Of a stretch of DNA of 64,000 nt, positions 7,524 through 17,518 are shown piece after piece. Below the pieces are notes generated by a model that saw only the letters and a list, made by a program, of their open reading frames with translations, did no database searches and was not told the DNA's origin. Source of the stretch: JACTOJ01 sp032335695 (GTDB lineage: Bacteria > Bacillota > Clostridia > Clostridiales > Clostridiaceae); contig NZ_JACTOJ010000002.1 in the NCBI RefSeq assembly GCF_032335695.1, positions 1 through 64,000 of the forward strand, given 5' to 3'. Position 1 is the stretch's first letter. Each line of letters starts with the position of its first letter. The position numbers and the translations under genes were made by a program.

Positions 7524-7536
7524 CTTTTTTATTTTT
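7501..7536. terminator. Bidirectional terminator
   Basis: AAAAAGTTATTC / GAATAACTTTTT with T-runs on both strands, between the small membrane protein gene and gatB. The hairpin includes the last codons of the former. Confidence 0.85.
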
Positions 7537-7546
7537 AATCAATATA

Positions 7547-8977
7547 TTATCTTTTCTGAAGTTCCTCTGACACTAGTTTATTAACTATCTGAGGATTTGC
7601 CTTACCCTTTGTCTCCTTCATTATAAGACCTACAAGGAATCCAGCAATTCTTGTCTTTCCGTTCTTGAAAGCTTCTACAGAATCAGGGTTTGCATCAATC
7701 ACCTTATTTACCACTTCAAGTATTGCACCTTCATCATTATTCTGAATTAATCCCTTTTCTTCAACTATAGCTTCAGGTGACTTACCTGTCTCAAACATAT
7801 CTTCTATAACTTTTTTACCTATAGCGTTTGATATCTTACCTGAACTTATAAGCTTTATAAGCTCTGACAATTGAGCAGGTGTGAATTTTATTTCTTCTAT
7901 TCCAATAACTTTTTCATTTAAAAGTCTGGATATATCACCCATAAGCCAGTTAGAAGCAGCCTTTGCATCACCGCTAAGCTTAGCAGCTTCATCAAAATAC
8001 TGAGCCATAGCTACTGATAAAGTGAGCACTTTAGCATCATATTTAGGTATTCCGTACTCAGAAATAAATCTTTCTGCCATTTGATATGGAAGTTCTGGTA
8101 TAGAATTTTTTACATTTTCTACCCACTCATCTGGAATGTTTATGGTTACTAAATCTCCTTCTGGGAAGTATCTATAATCATTAGCCATTTCTTTGCTTCT
8201 CATAACTATAGTTTCTTCCTTAGCTTCATCCCATCTTCTAGTCTCTACAGTAAGCTTTTCTCCTTTAGTCACAGCCTCTACCTGTCTATTGAATTCATAA
8301 GCTATAGCTTTTTCTAAAGCCTTAAAGGAGTTCATGTTCTTTATCTCTGTTCTAGCTCCTAATTTATCGCTACCCTTTGGTCTAACAGATACGTTAGCGT
8401 CGCATCTTAGAGATCCTTCCTCCATCTTACAGTCAGAAACTCCTACGCAGGACAAGATGCTTTTCAGCTTTGTAAGATAAGCTGAAGCCTCCTGTGGACT
8501 TCTCATATCAGGATGTGAAACTATCTCTATAAGAGGCACTCCAGCTCTATTAAAATCTACCATAGTTCCTGCGCCAGTATGCAGAAGCTTTCCAGCATCC
8601 TCTTCCATATGTATTCTCTGTATTCTGATTCTCTTTGCTGACTCATCCTCTAATTCTATATCTATGTATCCATCTTTGCATATTGGAATTTCGTCCTGTG
8701 TTATTTGATAATTTTTAGGTGAATCTGGATAGAAATAATTTTTTCTGTCCATTCTACAAACCTGATTTATTCCGCAATTTAAAGCTAACCCTGCTCTCAT
8801 AGCATATTCAACTACCGCTTTGTTAAGCTGTGGCAGTGAACCTGGAAGTGCCATACATATAGGGCATACGTGGGTATTAGCCTTTCCTCCAAATTCTGTG
8901 GTACATCCGCAATATATCTTGGTCTTAGTAGAAAGCTCCACGTGTACTTCTAGACCTATGACTGTTTCAAAATCCAT
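7547..8977 (-). CDS. gatB: Asp/Glu-tRNA amidotransferase subunit B
   Basis: Subunit B of GatCAB, which converts mischarged Glu-tRNA(Gln) and/or Asp-tRNA(Asn) to Gln- or Asn-tRNA. It holds the tRNA and the ATP-dependent kinase site. It opens with the family hallmark IGLEVHVELSTKTK, has the Zn-type cysteines (YCGC, CPIC), RVP-type conserved blocks (DFNRAGVPLIEIV, MEEGSLRCDANVS) and a C-terminal YqeY-like tail domain. 476 aa is the usual size. It follows gatA by 18 bp in an operon with gatC. Confidence 0.98.
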   Translation of the reverse strand: MDFETVIGLEVHVELSTKTKIYCGCTTEFGGKANTHVCPICMALPGSLPQLNKAVVEYAMRAGLALNCGINQVCRMDRKNYFYPDSPKNYQITQDEIPICKDGYIDIELEDESAKRIRIQRIHMEEDAGKLLHTGAGTMVDFNRAGVPLIEIVSHPDMRSPQEASAYLTKLKSILSCVGVSDCKMEEGSLRCDANVSVRPKGSDKLGARTEIKNMNSFKALEKAIAYEFNRQVEAVTKGEKLTVETRRWDEAKEETIVMRSKEMANDYRYFPEGDLVTINIPDEWVENVKNSIPELPYQMAERFISEYGIPKYDAKVLTLSVAMAQYFDEAAKLSGDAKAASNWLMGDISRLLNEKVIGIEEIKFTPAQLSELIKLISSGKISNAIGKKVIEDMFETGKSPEAIVEEKGLIQNNDEGAILEVVNKVIDANPDSVEAFKNGKTRIAGFLVGLIMKETKGKANPQIVNKLVSEELQKR

Positions 8978-8995
8978 CGTAATCTTCCTTCCCTA

Positions 8996-10453
8996 CTAAA
9001 TTTCTGGGCTCATCTTATGCCAATCTGTAGATTGCTCATAACTGTAGGCCATATTAAATAAAACATCTTCTCTAAAGTAATTTCCCATTATCTGAAGTCC
9101 AACAGGAAGACCATTAGCCGTACCGCAAGGAACTGATATAGCTGGTATACCTGCTATATTTACAGGTACTGTATATATATCGGATAAATACATGGAAAGC
9201 ACATCTGATACTTTCTCTCCCAGCTTAAAGGCAGTACTTGGAGAAGTTGGTGATACTATTGCATCAAATTCCTTAAATACTCTTTGGAAATCATCTTTAA
9301 TAAGCTTTCTAACCTTTAATGCTTTTTTGTAATAAGCATCATAATAACCTGCAGATAGCACATATGTACCGAGCATTATTCTTCTTTTAACTTCCTTGCC
9401 AAAACCTTCACTTCTGGATTTGAAATATAAATCTGTCAAATCCTCAAAATTTTCAGATCTATATCCATATCTTATACCATCAAATCTAGCTAAATTTGAT
9501 GATGCTTCAGCGCTGGATATTATGTAATAGGCTGCTAATGAATAATCCGCAAGAGGAAGTGAACATTCCTTTACCTCAGCACCATTATCTTTAAGCACTT
9601 TAACCGCATCTTCAACACATTTTCTAATATTAGCCTCCAAGCCTTCAGAGAAAAATTCCTTTGGTATTCCAATTCTCTTTCCTCTCAAATCCTTAGTAAG
9701 ACTCTTAGTATAATCCTGTACTGGAGTGTCTACTGTAGTAAAATCCTTACTGTCAAGGCCTGCTATAGCTTGAGTTATTAGTGCACAGTCCTCTACATCT
9801 CTTCCCATGGTTCCAACCTGATCCAAGGTAGATCCAAAAGCTACTACTCCTGATCTTGAAACTCTTCCATAGGTAGGCTTAAGTCCTACTATTCCACATA
9901 GGGATGCCGGTTGTCTTACTGAACCACCAGTCTCAGTCCCAAGGGCAAGAGGTGTTTCAAAAGCTGCTACTGCTGCTGCTGAACCACCAGAAGAACCTCC
10001 AGGAACCCTCTCTAAATCCCAAGGATTTTTAGCAGGCTTAACCCCGCTATTTTCGTTAGAAGATCCCATAGCAAATTCATCCATGTTTACTTTACCTAGG
10101 ATTACTCCGTTTTCCTGCTTTAACTTTTCAGTTACTGTAGCATCATAAGGAGCGGTATAGCCTTTTAATATATTTGAAGCACAGGTGCATTGCATTCCTT
10201 TTACATTTATATTATCCTTAACAGCTACGGGTACTCCCCCTAATATTCCTAAATTTTCTCCTGAAGCAAGCTTTGCATCCAATTTTCTAGCTTCATCTAA
10301 AGCCTCATCCTTTGCAGTATACAAAAATGCTCCTATTTTTTCATCTACGCCATCTATTCTTCCTAAAAAGCTTTTTGTAACTTCTTCAACCTTTACTTCT
10401 TTTTTTGCAATTAACTCCTTAAGTTCATGAGCTTTAAGCTTATTTAGTTCCAT
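8996..10453 (-). CDS. gatA: Asp/Glu-tRNA amidotransferase subunit A
   Basis: Amidase-signature glutaminase subunit that releases ammonia from glutamine for transamidation. The catalytic Ser-cisSer-Lys triad is visible: Lys in VAVKDN, the Gly/Ser-rich GGSSGGSAAA, and the nucleophile Ser in TGGSVRQPA. 485 aa, normal length. The start has GGAGG 8 nt upstream. It is the middle gene of gatC-gatA-gatB. Confidence 0.98.
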   Translation of the reverse strand: MELNKLKAHELKELIAKKEVKVEEVTKSFLGRIDGVDEKIGAFLYTAKDEALDEARKLDAKLASGENLGILGGVPVAVKDNINVKGMQCTCASNILKGYTAPYDATVTEKLKQENGVILGKVNMDEFAMGSSNENSGVKPAKNPWDLERVPGGSSGGSAAAVAAFETPLALGTETGGSVRQPASLCGIVGLKPTYGRVSRSGVVAFGSTLDQVGTMGRDVEDCALITQAIAGLDSKDFTTVDTPVQDYTKSLTKDLRGKRIGIPKEFFSEGLEANIRKCVEDAVKVLKDNGAEVKECSLPLADYSLAAYYIISSAEASSNLARFDGIRYGYRSENFEDLTDLYFKSRSEGFGKEVKRRIMLGTYVLSAGYYDAYYKKALKVRKLIKDDFQRVFKEFDAIVSPTSPSTAFKLGEKVSDVLSMYLSDIYTVPVNIAGIPAISVPCGTANGLPVGLQIMGNYFREDVLFNMAYSYEQSTDWHKMSPEI

Positions 10454-10485
10454 ATTCTTACCTCCATAACCTTCCTATCAGAGTA

Positions 10486-10773
10486 TTATTCTATTACCTT
10501 AGGTACCAATACATATTCTTCTAAGTTCTTAGGAGAATTTACAAGCACGTCTTCAAGAGGCATAGATTCTAGAACTTCATCTTCTCTGAATTTGTTTTCT
10601 ACATAGTAAGGATTTACTATAATAGGAGTGTTCTCCGTATCCAACTCATTAAGTTTTTCAACATATCCAAGTATGCTATTTAAATCATGAATTAATCCTT
10701 CTTTTTCCTCCTCAGAAAAACTTAGTCTAGCAAGCTCTGCCACATATTCTACATCCTTTTTAGAAACGGACAT
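10486..10773 (-). CDS. gatC: Asp/Glu-tRNA amidotransferase subunit C
   Basis: 95-aa subunit that wraps around and stabilises GatA-GatB. Typical features are VEYVAELARLSFSEEE at the N-terminus, LNSILGYVEKLNELDTENT in the centre, and a C-terminal LEEYVLVPKVIE. An AAAGGTG ribosome site precedes the ATG. Confidence 0.97.
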   Translation of the reverse strand: MSVSKKDVEYVAELARLSFSEEEKEGLIHDLNSILGYVEKLNELDTENTPIIVNPYYVENKFREDEVLESMPLEDVLVNSPKNLEEYVLVPKVIE

Positions 10774-10875
10774 TTTATCACACCTTTCAAAAATTTAGCC
10801 TTAAGTTTTCATTCATAGACTAATAAAAATTCTTATAATGAAATAATACCAGTCTATAAATAACCTTTCAATACA

Positions 10876-11184
10876 TTACCATATATCTTTTTGTGAGTAA
10901 AATATAAGTGCTCCAATTGCAAAAGCTATACATATGATACCATAAATTAGGTTTCTTTTATCTTTTTCTGATATGAACATCCTTATTCCCCATAAAGTCA
11001 TGGTAATGAATATGCATAGCTGCATGGGTTTATAGACAACTTCATTGGAATCATTAAACATTTTAAATACTGGCACCGCATATAATACTCCATTTAAATT
11101 ATAGGCCAAAACCTGAGTTATAATAGAAACTATTATAGTCACACCCACAAACACCCAGGAAAAGCAGTTTATAACTTTTTTCAT
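10876..11184 (-). CDS. Small three-helix membrane protein
   Basis: 102 aa with three predicted membrane helices (SWVFVGVTIIVSIITQVLA, MQLCIFITMTLWGIRMFI, IYGIICIAFAIGALIFY). No family recognised. The start is the ATG directly after AGGAGGAG at 11184, not the one 8 codons upstream. It lies between ligA and gatC in the same direction and is likely part of the pcrA-ligA-gatCAB transcript. Confidence 0.75.
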   Translation of the reverse strand: MKKVINCFSWVFVGVTIIVSIITQVLAYNLNGVLYAVPVFKMFNDSNEVVYKPMQLCIFITMTLWGIRMFISEKDKRNLIYGIICIAFAIGALIFYSQKDIW

Positions 11185-11220
11185 TTTTCTCCTCCTAAGA
11201 TTATACATGAATCATAGATT

Positions 11221-13218
11221 TCATTCATCAAGCATTTCTTTAAATTCTTCTTCGCTTAATATTTTAACTCCTAAATCTAAGGCTTTTTGGTACTTTGAGC
11301 CAGGATCTTCGCCTACAATAACATAATCTGTTTTTTTGCTTACACTGCCAGAAACCTTAGCTCCCAAAGCTTCCAGTTTTTCTTTAATCTCTGTTCTGCT
11401 GTAATTATTAAGGCTTCCTGTAACTACTACAGTTTTATCCTGAAAAATATTTTCAAAAACTTCCTCCTCTTCATAGTAAGGCTTTACCCCTAAACTAATA
11501 AGTTCCTCTATGCTTTTCAATATGCTCTCTTGTGAAAAGAATTTTATCACACTGCCAGCTACGATTTCACCTATATCTGACACAGACACCAATTCTTCAA
11601 TGCCAGCATGAAGAATACTATCTAAATTTTTAAATTTCATAACTAAATCTCTAGAAGTCTTCTTCCCAACATTAGGTATGCCGAGAGAATATATAAAGGA
11701 TGCGAGATCGCAGCTTTTACTTTTTTCAATAGAATCTATAAGATTCTGTGCCTTTTTATCTGCAAATTTATCCAAGGTAAGAAGCTGCTCTTTATTAATC
11801 CTATATAAGTCAGATATGGATTTAATATCTAATTTTTCGAAAAGCTGCTCAGCAGTTTTTTCGCTGAAGCCTTCTATATTCATAGCTTCTCGGCTTGCAA
11901 AATGCACGATGCTTTTTACCATCTGAGGTCTGCAGGATAATGTATTTTCGCAGAAATAGTGTACTCCGTCCTGTATTACCTTACTTCCACAATACGGACA
12001 AGTTTCTGGCGGTTTTATCTCTTGGCTTCCCTCCAAGGTAGTATCCACCACTCCCATTATTTCTGGAATAACATCGTTAGATCTCCTTACGAATACGCTA
12101 GCCCCTATTCTAACCTTTTTTCTGTTTATATCATCCATATTATTTAAGGTAGCTCGTTTTACAGTTACTCCTCCAAGCTCCACTGGTTCCAATATTGCTG
12201 TTGGAGATACTCTTCCGCTTCTTCCCACATTCCATTCTACAGAAATAAGCTTGGTAGTTACTTCTAAAGCTTCATACTTGTAAGCTATTGCCCATTTAGG
12301 GAATTTTATAGTATTTCCCATAAGCTCTCTAGTTCTAATATCATCTATAGCGATAACTATACCATCTATATCATAATTAAGCTCTGCCCTGATGCTTCCA
12401 ATATAATCTATTTCTTTTTCTATTTCTTCTATAGTAGAACAGATCTTAAGATATTCATCTACAGCAAGCCCCATATTCTTTATGAATTCCATCATTTCTA
12501 CATAGCTTTCAAAGGGCTTACCCTCATTATACCCTACATCATAAAAAAATGCTGATAAATTTCTTCTGGCAGTCTCTTTAACATTCAAATTTCTTAGGGC
12601 ACCTGCTGCTCCGTTTCTTAAGTTTTTTAAAGGTACCTGAGCTGTCTTATTATAATTTTCAAAGGCTTCCTTTGTCATTATAACTTCACCGTGCACCTCC
12701 ATAACTCTATCATAATTGATTTGAAGAGGTATGGATTTTATTGTTTTAGCCTGAGCTGTCACATCCTCACCTATCTCGCCAGTACCTCTGGTAGCACCAG
12801 TTATCAATAGCCCTCTTTCATCATAAGTACAATTGATTGTAAGTCCATCAAACTTCTTAGTTATCACATATCTTATATCAGGCAGTTTATCCTGATGATC
12901 TTCGTTATAATCCTTAATAAATTTCACATTTTTCTCATGCCATTCTCTTAAGGCTTCCACAGACTGAGCTTTATCTAAGCTTAATAGCCTGCCTTTATGA
13001 GTATGCTTTTGGAATTCTGGAAGGATTACATCTCCTACTCTTGTGGTAGGAGAGTTAGGCAAAACCTTACCAGTTTCTTTTTCTAATTCCACCAGCTCAT
13101 AATACTTTTCATCATATTCACTATCTGAAACTTGAGGATTACTTAATACATAATAATTGTAGGCAGATTCATTAAGCTCTTTAACAAGCTTTTCCATCCT
13201 AGCTATTTTTTCTTCCAT
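11221..13218 (-). CDS. ligA: NAD-dependent DNA ligase
   Basis: Seals nicks in duplex DNA using NAD+, essential for Okazaki fragment joining. Domain order is complete: Ia region with YYVLSNPQVSDSEYD, adenylation domain with the active-site Lys in KKFDG, OB fold, four-cysteine zinc finger (CPYCG...C...C), HhH region and a C-terminal BRCT domain (KTVVVTGSL to the end). 665 aa, typical. I start at ATG 13218, 7 nt after GAGGTGAT; the upstream GTG belongs to the ribosome site. It begins 17 bp after pcrA ends. Confidence 0.97.
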   Translation of the reverse strand: MEEKIARMEKLVKELNESAYNYYVLSNPQVSDSEYDEKYYELVELEKETGKVLPNSPTTRVGDVILPEFQKHTHKGRLLSLDKAQSVEALREWHEKNVKFIKDYNEDHQDKLPDIRYVITKKFDGLTINCTYDERGLLITGATRGTGEIGEDVTAQAKTIKSIPLQINYDRVMEVHGEVIMTKEAFENYNKTAQVPLKNLRNGAAGALRNLNVKETARRNLSAFFYDVGYNEGKPFESYVEMMEFIKNMGLAVDEYLKICSTIEEIEKEIDYIGSIRAELNYDIDGIVIAIDDIRTRELMGNTIKFPKWAIAYKYEALEVTTKLISVEWNVGRSGRVSPTAILEPVELGGVTVKRATLNNMDDINRKKVRIGASVFVRRSNDVIPEIMGVVDTTLEGSQEIKPPETCPYCGSKVIQDGVHYFCENTLSCRPQMVKSIVHFASREAMNIEGFSEKTAEQLFEKLDIKSISDLYRINKEQLLTLDKFADKKAQNLIDSIEKSKSCDLASFIYSLGIPNVGKKTSRDLVMKFKNLDSILHAGIEELVSVSDIGEIVAGSVIKFFSQESILKSIEELISLGVKPYYEEEEVFENIFQDKTVVVTGSLNNYSRTEIKEKLEALGAKVSGSVSKKTDYVIVGEDPGSKYQKALDLGVKILSEEEFKEMLDE

Positions 13219-13235
13219 TTTAAATATCACCTCGA

Positions 13236-15689
13236 CTATATTAATTCAAGCGGAGTCATGCTTAAAATAAAATTTTTTATTCCCATGCTGTCAAAAGCTA
13301 TGGTAAGTTTTACATCTCCATTTTCTTTCTTGGCGCTTATTATTGTTCCCACGCCAAATTTAGCATGCTTAACCTTTTTTCCTAAAGTAGCATCCTGCTC
13401 AGTAAGGGCTTGGGGACTGCTCTGACTGCTGCTTTGCTTCATCATATATTCAAGCTTATTTGTTATGGAATCTACACTTTCCTTCTCAGAATAACTATTT
13501 CTAAGAGAATGAGGATTATCATTAGCATAATTATTTCCTCTAAAGTTAATATTTCTTGAAGGCTGCCTTCTATTCAAGTTTTCCAGTAAATCAGCGGATA
13601 TTTCAGAAAGAAAATCGGAAGGCTCATAGGCTGTGGTTCTTCCAAATACTCTTCTTATGCCGGCAGAGGTCATATAAAGCTTTTCTTTAGCTCTCGTTAT
13701 ACCAACATAGCAAAGCCTTCTGGATTCTTCCATTTCATGATTGCTGTTAAAGGAAGCCATACCTGGAAAAATACCATTTTCCATACCTACCATAAATACC
13801 ACTGGAAACTCTAAGCCCTTAGCACTATGAACAGTCATCAATACCACTGTTTCCGCATTTTCATCGTAATTATCCACATCTGCCACTAGAGAAACCTTCT
13901 CCAAGAATGCAGAAAGGGATTTGTCTTCACTGCTATTTTCAAATTCTGCTGCTTCCGAAACTAACTGCTCTATATTTTCAATTCTTGATTTTTCCTCAAT
14001 ATCCGTAGATTTTTTAAGCTGCTCCATATATCCAGTATCCTCTAACAGCGTCTCTATAAGCTGGGAAACAGATACTTGATATTTCATATTCATAAGATTT
14101 TCCATGATTTCAGTAAATTTATTTATTGAGTTAATAGTCCTAGCAGCAATATTGGTCATTACCTCGGAATCCAACATTACATTGTAGAGGCTCTCTTCCA
14201 TATCATTCGCTTGGCCTAAGAGCTTTTCTACTGTGGTATCTCCTATGCTCCTCTTTGGAACATTTACTATTCTCTGCAGACTTACATTATCATCAGGATT
14301 ATTAAGAACCTTAAGATATGCCATTATATCTTTTATTTCTTTTCTATCATAGAATTTTAATCCGCCTATAAGTCTGTATGGAATGCCCTTTCTTACAAAT
14401 ATTTCTTCAAATATTCTAGACTGGGCATTAGTCCTATATAATATAGCAAAATCGTTAAAGCTTCTGCCATCTTCATCCATAAGTCTCTTTATTTCAGAGG
14501 AAACGAATTCTCCTTCTTCTATGTCCGAGGAAGCTCTATATACCTTAATTTTTTCTCCAGCTTCGCTTTCACTTCTAAGAACTTTATCCTTACGTTCAGT
14601 ATTGTATCTTATCACGCTATTTGCAGCATTTAATATGTTGGATTTAGATCTGTAATTTTGCTCCAGCTTAACTACCTTAGCATTAGGATAGTCCTTCTCA
14701 AAATCTAATATATTTCTTATATCAGCGCCTCTAAATTCGTATATACACTGGTCATCGTCTCCAACAACGCATATATTATTATGATTTTGTGAAAGTAAAT
14801 GAGCGAATTCATATTGGCATTTATTAGTATCCTGATACTCATCAATCATCACGTATTTAAATTTTCTTTGATAGAATTCAAGGACTTCTGGATTATTTTT
14901 AAATAACTCTACTGTTTTAAATATGATGTCATCAAAATCCAAGGCATTATTGCTCCTAAGCCTTTTTTGATAAAGCAAATAAAGCTCAGCAATTTTGTTC
15001 TCTCTAAAATTATATTGATTTTCAGCTTTAAACTTCTCTGGAGTGATAAGATTATCCTTGGCTTTACCTATCTTTCCTAGAATTTCTGCTTCTGCTATAT
15101 CCTTATCATTTATCTGCAATTCCTTCATGCACTGCCTGATTAAGGTCTTCTGATCATAGCTATCATATATAGTAAAATCTTTCTTATATCCAATCTTATC
15201 TATTTCTCGTCTCAAGATTCTAACGCAGGAAGAGTGAAAAGTTGATATCCACATATTATTTGCCTCATCTCCAACTATTCTTCTAACCCTTTCCTTCATT
15301 TCTTGAGCGGCCTTATTGGTGAAGGTTATAGCAAGTATCTGTGAAGGATATATACCTCTGGTGGATACAATCTCCCTAACCTCTTCGGAAAGCTTTTCTT
15401 CTTTATTTTTATCAAATAAAGTTAGCCAAGCTTTCATTGCTTCTATATCACTTTCAGAAAAATCTTCTGGAAAAAATTTGCTTTTATAAGCATCTCCAAA
15501 GTTTAGCATATTTGAAATTCTGTTCACAAGCACAGTAGTTTTTCCAGAACCTGCTCCAGCCAAAATTAATACTGGCCCTCTAACAGCTAAAACAGCTTCC
15601 CTTTGTTCTTTATTTAAACGAGCATATTGCCTTTCTATTATTGAATCCCTCAAGCTGCAAAATTCTTTTTTCATGGCATCAGTTATCAT
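13236..15689 (-). CDS. pcrA: ATP-dependent DNA helicase PcrA/UvrD
   Basis: Superfamily 1A 3'-5' helicase for repair and rolling-circle replication. Motif Q LNKEQREAV, Walker A AGAGSGKT, Ia LAITFTNKAA, II MIDEYQDTN, III VVGDDDQCIYEFRGA, IV YRS, V TVHSAKGLEFPVVF and VI RLCYVGITRAKE are all present. The low-complexity linker and C-terminal Tudor-like tail (KVKHAKFGVGTI) match PcrA. 817 aa. The start is ATG 15689, just after GGTGAT. First gene of the pcrA-ligA-gatCAB run. An insertion of about 45 residues (about 80-130) between Walker A and motif Ia is longer than in many PcrA proteins. Confidence 0.96.
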   Translation of the reverse strand: MITDAMKKEFCSLRDSIIERQYARLNKEQREAVLAVRGPVLILAGAGSGKTTVLVNRISNMLNFGDAYKSKFFPEDFSESDIEAMKAWLTLFDKNKEEKLSEEVREIVSTRGIYPSQILAITFTNKAAQEMKERVRRIVGDEANNMWISTFHSSCVRILRREIDKIGYKKDFTIYDSYDQKTLIRQCMKELQINDKDIAEAEILGKIGKAKDNLITPEKFKAENQYNFRENKIAELYLLYQKRLRSNNALDFDDIIFKTVELFKNNPEVLEFYQRKFKYVMIDEYQDTNKCQYEFAHLLSQNHNNICVVGDDDQCIYEFRGADIRNILDFEKDYPNAKVVKLEQNYRSKSNILNAANSVIRYNTERKDKVLRSESEAGEKIKVYRASSDIEEGEFVSSEIKRLMDEDGRSFNDFAILYRTNAQSRIFEEIFVRKGIPYRLIGGLKFYDRKEIKDIMAYLKVLNNPDDNVSLQRIVNVPKRSIGDTTVEKLLGQANDMEESLYNVMLDSEVMTNIAARTINSINKFTEIMENLMNMKYQVSVSQLIETLLEDTGYMEQLKKSTDIEEKSRIENIEQLVSEAAEFENSSEDKSLSAFLEKVSLVADVDNYDENAETVVLMTVHSAKGLEFPVVFMVGMENGIFPGMASFNSNHEMEESRRLCYVGITRAKEKLYMTSAGIRRVFGRTTAYEPSDFLSEISADLLENLNRRQPSRNINFRGNNYANDNPHSLRNSYSEKESVDSITNKLEYMMKQSSSQSSPQALTEQDATLGKKVKHAKFGVGTIISAKKENGDVKLTIAFDSMGIKNFILSMTPLELI

Positions 15690-15719
15690 ATCATCACCCA
15701 ATCATAATTTTGTACAAAC

Positions 15720-15751
15720 GTTAAAAGAGGAATAAACATTCCTCTTTTAAC
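15720..15751 (-). terminator. Terminator after soluble chemoreceptor gene
   Basis: Perfect 14-bp stem GTTAAAAGAGGAAT / ATTCCTCTTTTAAC with a 4-nt loop. It lies between the stop at 15816 and pcrA, all on the minus strand. The U-tract on the minus strand is short, so the direction is less certain. Confidence 0.55.
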
Positions 15752-15815
15752 TATATTTTTATTCTGTTTTATTATATCATAATTTTCTATTGAATAATAT
15801 GAGTGTCGTATTCTT

Positions 15816-16640
15816 TTATAGCTGTTTTGATAATTCATCAAGCTGCCTAGCCATATCAGTTATGTCCTTTACTGCTGTGACTATCTCTTCAAAAGAAGCG
15901 GCTTGCTCTTCAAAAACTTCGCTGGATTCTTTAACTTTTTCTGCTATTTTTTCTACAGATGCTTGAATGCTTTCCAATACAGAATCAATTTTTTTAATTG
16001 ATTCACTGCTGGTCCCTGCAAGTTTTCTAATTTCACCTGCAACTACACTGAAGCCTTTCCCCATTTCTCCTGCTCTAGCGGCTTCAATCGCAGCATTCAG
16101 TCCTAACAAATTAGTTTGACTGGATACATTTTGTACTAGCTTCAATACGGAATCTGTGCCCTTTGCATTTTCATTTGCTTGCTCTACTTCGTATAATATG
16201 TTTTCATTGGCACTTACTGCTGAATTAATTCCCTGAGTCAGACTTTGTACTGTATCAGATATTTGCTGCAAAGCTGTTGCTATTTTATCTGATAATTCAG
16301 TTACCCTTTTTCTACTTCCTAAGCTTTTTGCTGCAAGCAAAAGTCCTACTACTTCTCCATTGTGCTTCAATGGAACTGCATAGGATTTAAATTCAACTCC
16401 ATACACTGACGCATCCACATTTGTAATTGTATTTTCTCCTGATTTAAGAGCTTTAAAGGCCGCCCCTCCTTCAGGAATTTCTTCACCTTCCTGTATATTT
16501 AAAGGTAAAGCGTCACATAATGCTATTTTTACATACTTATGCTTATCTGTTACAGCTAAAGAAATCTCATCTTCAAATAACTTCGGTAAATAGGTAAGCA
16601 ATTTTGCCATAGATTCTATTATTTCATTTTCCACTGCCAT
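15816..16640 (-). CDS. Soluble methyl-accepting chemotaxis-type protein
   Basis: 274 aa with no membrane segment. An N-terminal sensor-like domain (about residues 1-110, ending HNGEVVGLLLAAKSLG) is followed by a coiled-coil chemoreceptor signalling domain whose tip reads SSQTNLLGLNAAIEAARAG, the CheA/CheW-binding hairpin. The adaptation helices are shortened compared with classical receptors. It should sense an internal signal. A protein of the same layout is at 30142-30975. The start has GGGGGGACG upstream. Confidence 0.85.
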   Translation of the reverse strand: MAVENEIIESMAKLLTYLPKLFEDEISLAVTDKHKYVKIALCDALPLNIQEGEEIPEGGAAFKALKSGENTITNVDASVYGVEFKSYAVPLKHNGEVVGLLLAAKSLGSRKRVTELSDKIATALQQISDTVQSLTQGINSAVSANENILYEVEQANENAKGTDSVLKLVQNVSSQTNLLGLNAAIEAARAGEMGKGFSVVAGEIRKLAGTSSESIKKIDSVLESIQASVEKIAEKVKESSEVFEEQAASFEEIVTAVKDITDMARQLDELSKQL

Positions 16641-16749
16641 AGTATCGTCCCCCCGACATATTACAATAAATTTATCCTAATATATTATTAAATTTATCGT
16701 AAATATATAGAGAAACTACAGCTATTTTATAGCAGCAAACAAAATATTT

Positions 16750-17496
16750 TTAAATTTTACTTAAAGCAGTTACATTGCTGGTGCCGTCTATTAAGAATTT
16801 ATAATTATTTTTTATATAATTTAATATAACATTAGCCATAAATTTGTGTCCATTCACATTAGGATGTATGCCATCTACACATATATATTTTTTATAGTCA
16901 TCGTTATTTACAAAACTATTTCTCACATCAATAAGTAAGGTTTTAGTATCTTTAGCCACATTAGTTATTGCCTCGCTATATTTTTGATGCCAATAATATA
17001 TTGTATCTATATTATTTCCCATCCATTTTAGCACATTTTTCTCTGCAGCCTCATTACCCTTAGTAACCCACTTAAAATATTTTTCCGAATCCAAAGGAGG
17101 CAGTGTCATAAGCATGGGTAATATTTTATTATCTTTTAAAGTTGCTATCATCTCAGTAAGTGTCTTAGAAAATAAATTTATATCGGTCTTAGGTTTATGT
17201 TCAGCTTCTGGATTAAGTGCTATTTCAGTCCAATCAAAATCACAGTCATTACCTCCAAATTCCAAAAGCACCAAATCAGGATTTTTTCTTATTATTTCGT
17301 TATTCATTCTATTGAAGGCTCTCAAAATAGTATTTCCAAACTTACCAGCGTTCTGTATATTAGCCTTTACATGCTGTTCCACTAAACTTGTGAAATTATC
17401 CTTTAGAGTAACATATCTGCTCTTTTCAGGGTCATACACTATTCCTTTAGTTATTGAATCACCATAAACCATAAAATTGTAATTTTTTTCACTCAT
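16750..17496 (-). CDS. SGNH/GDSL-type hydrolase
   Basis: About 248 aa, no signal peptide. SGNH blocks are present: GDSITKG (catalytic Ser), FGNT, FGGND (oxyanion Asn), and DGIHPNVNGH (Asp-His). Predicted esterase, lipase or carbohydrate deacetylase; the substrate cannot be named. The start is placed at ATG 17496 after GAGGGTG. It follows the DUF1836 gene by 22 bp and is probably cotranscribed with it. Confidence 0.88.
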   Translation of the reverse strand: MSEKNYNFMVYGDSITKGIVYDPEKSRYVTLKDNFTSLVEQHVKANIQNAGKFGNTILRAFNRMNNEIIRKNPDLVLLEFGGNDCDFDWTEIALNPEAEHKPKTDINLFSKTLTEMIATLKDNKILPMLMTLPPLDSEKYFKWVTKGNEAAEKNVLKWMGNNIDTIYYWHQKYSEAITNVAKDTKTLLIDVRNSFVNNDDYKKYICVDGIHPNVNGHKFMANVILNYIKNNYKFLIDGTSNVTALSKI

Positions 17497-17518
17497 ATAC
17501 ATCACCCTCTATAATATT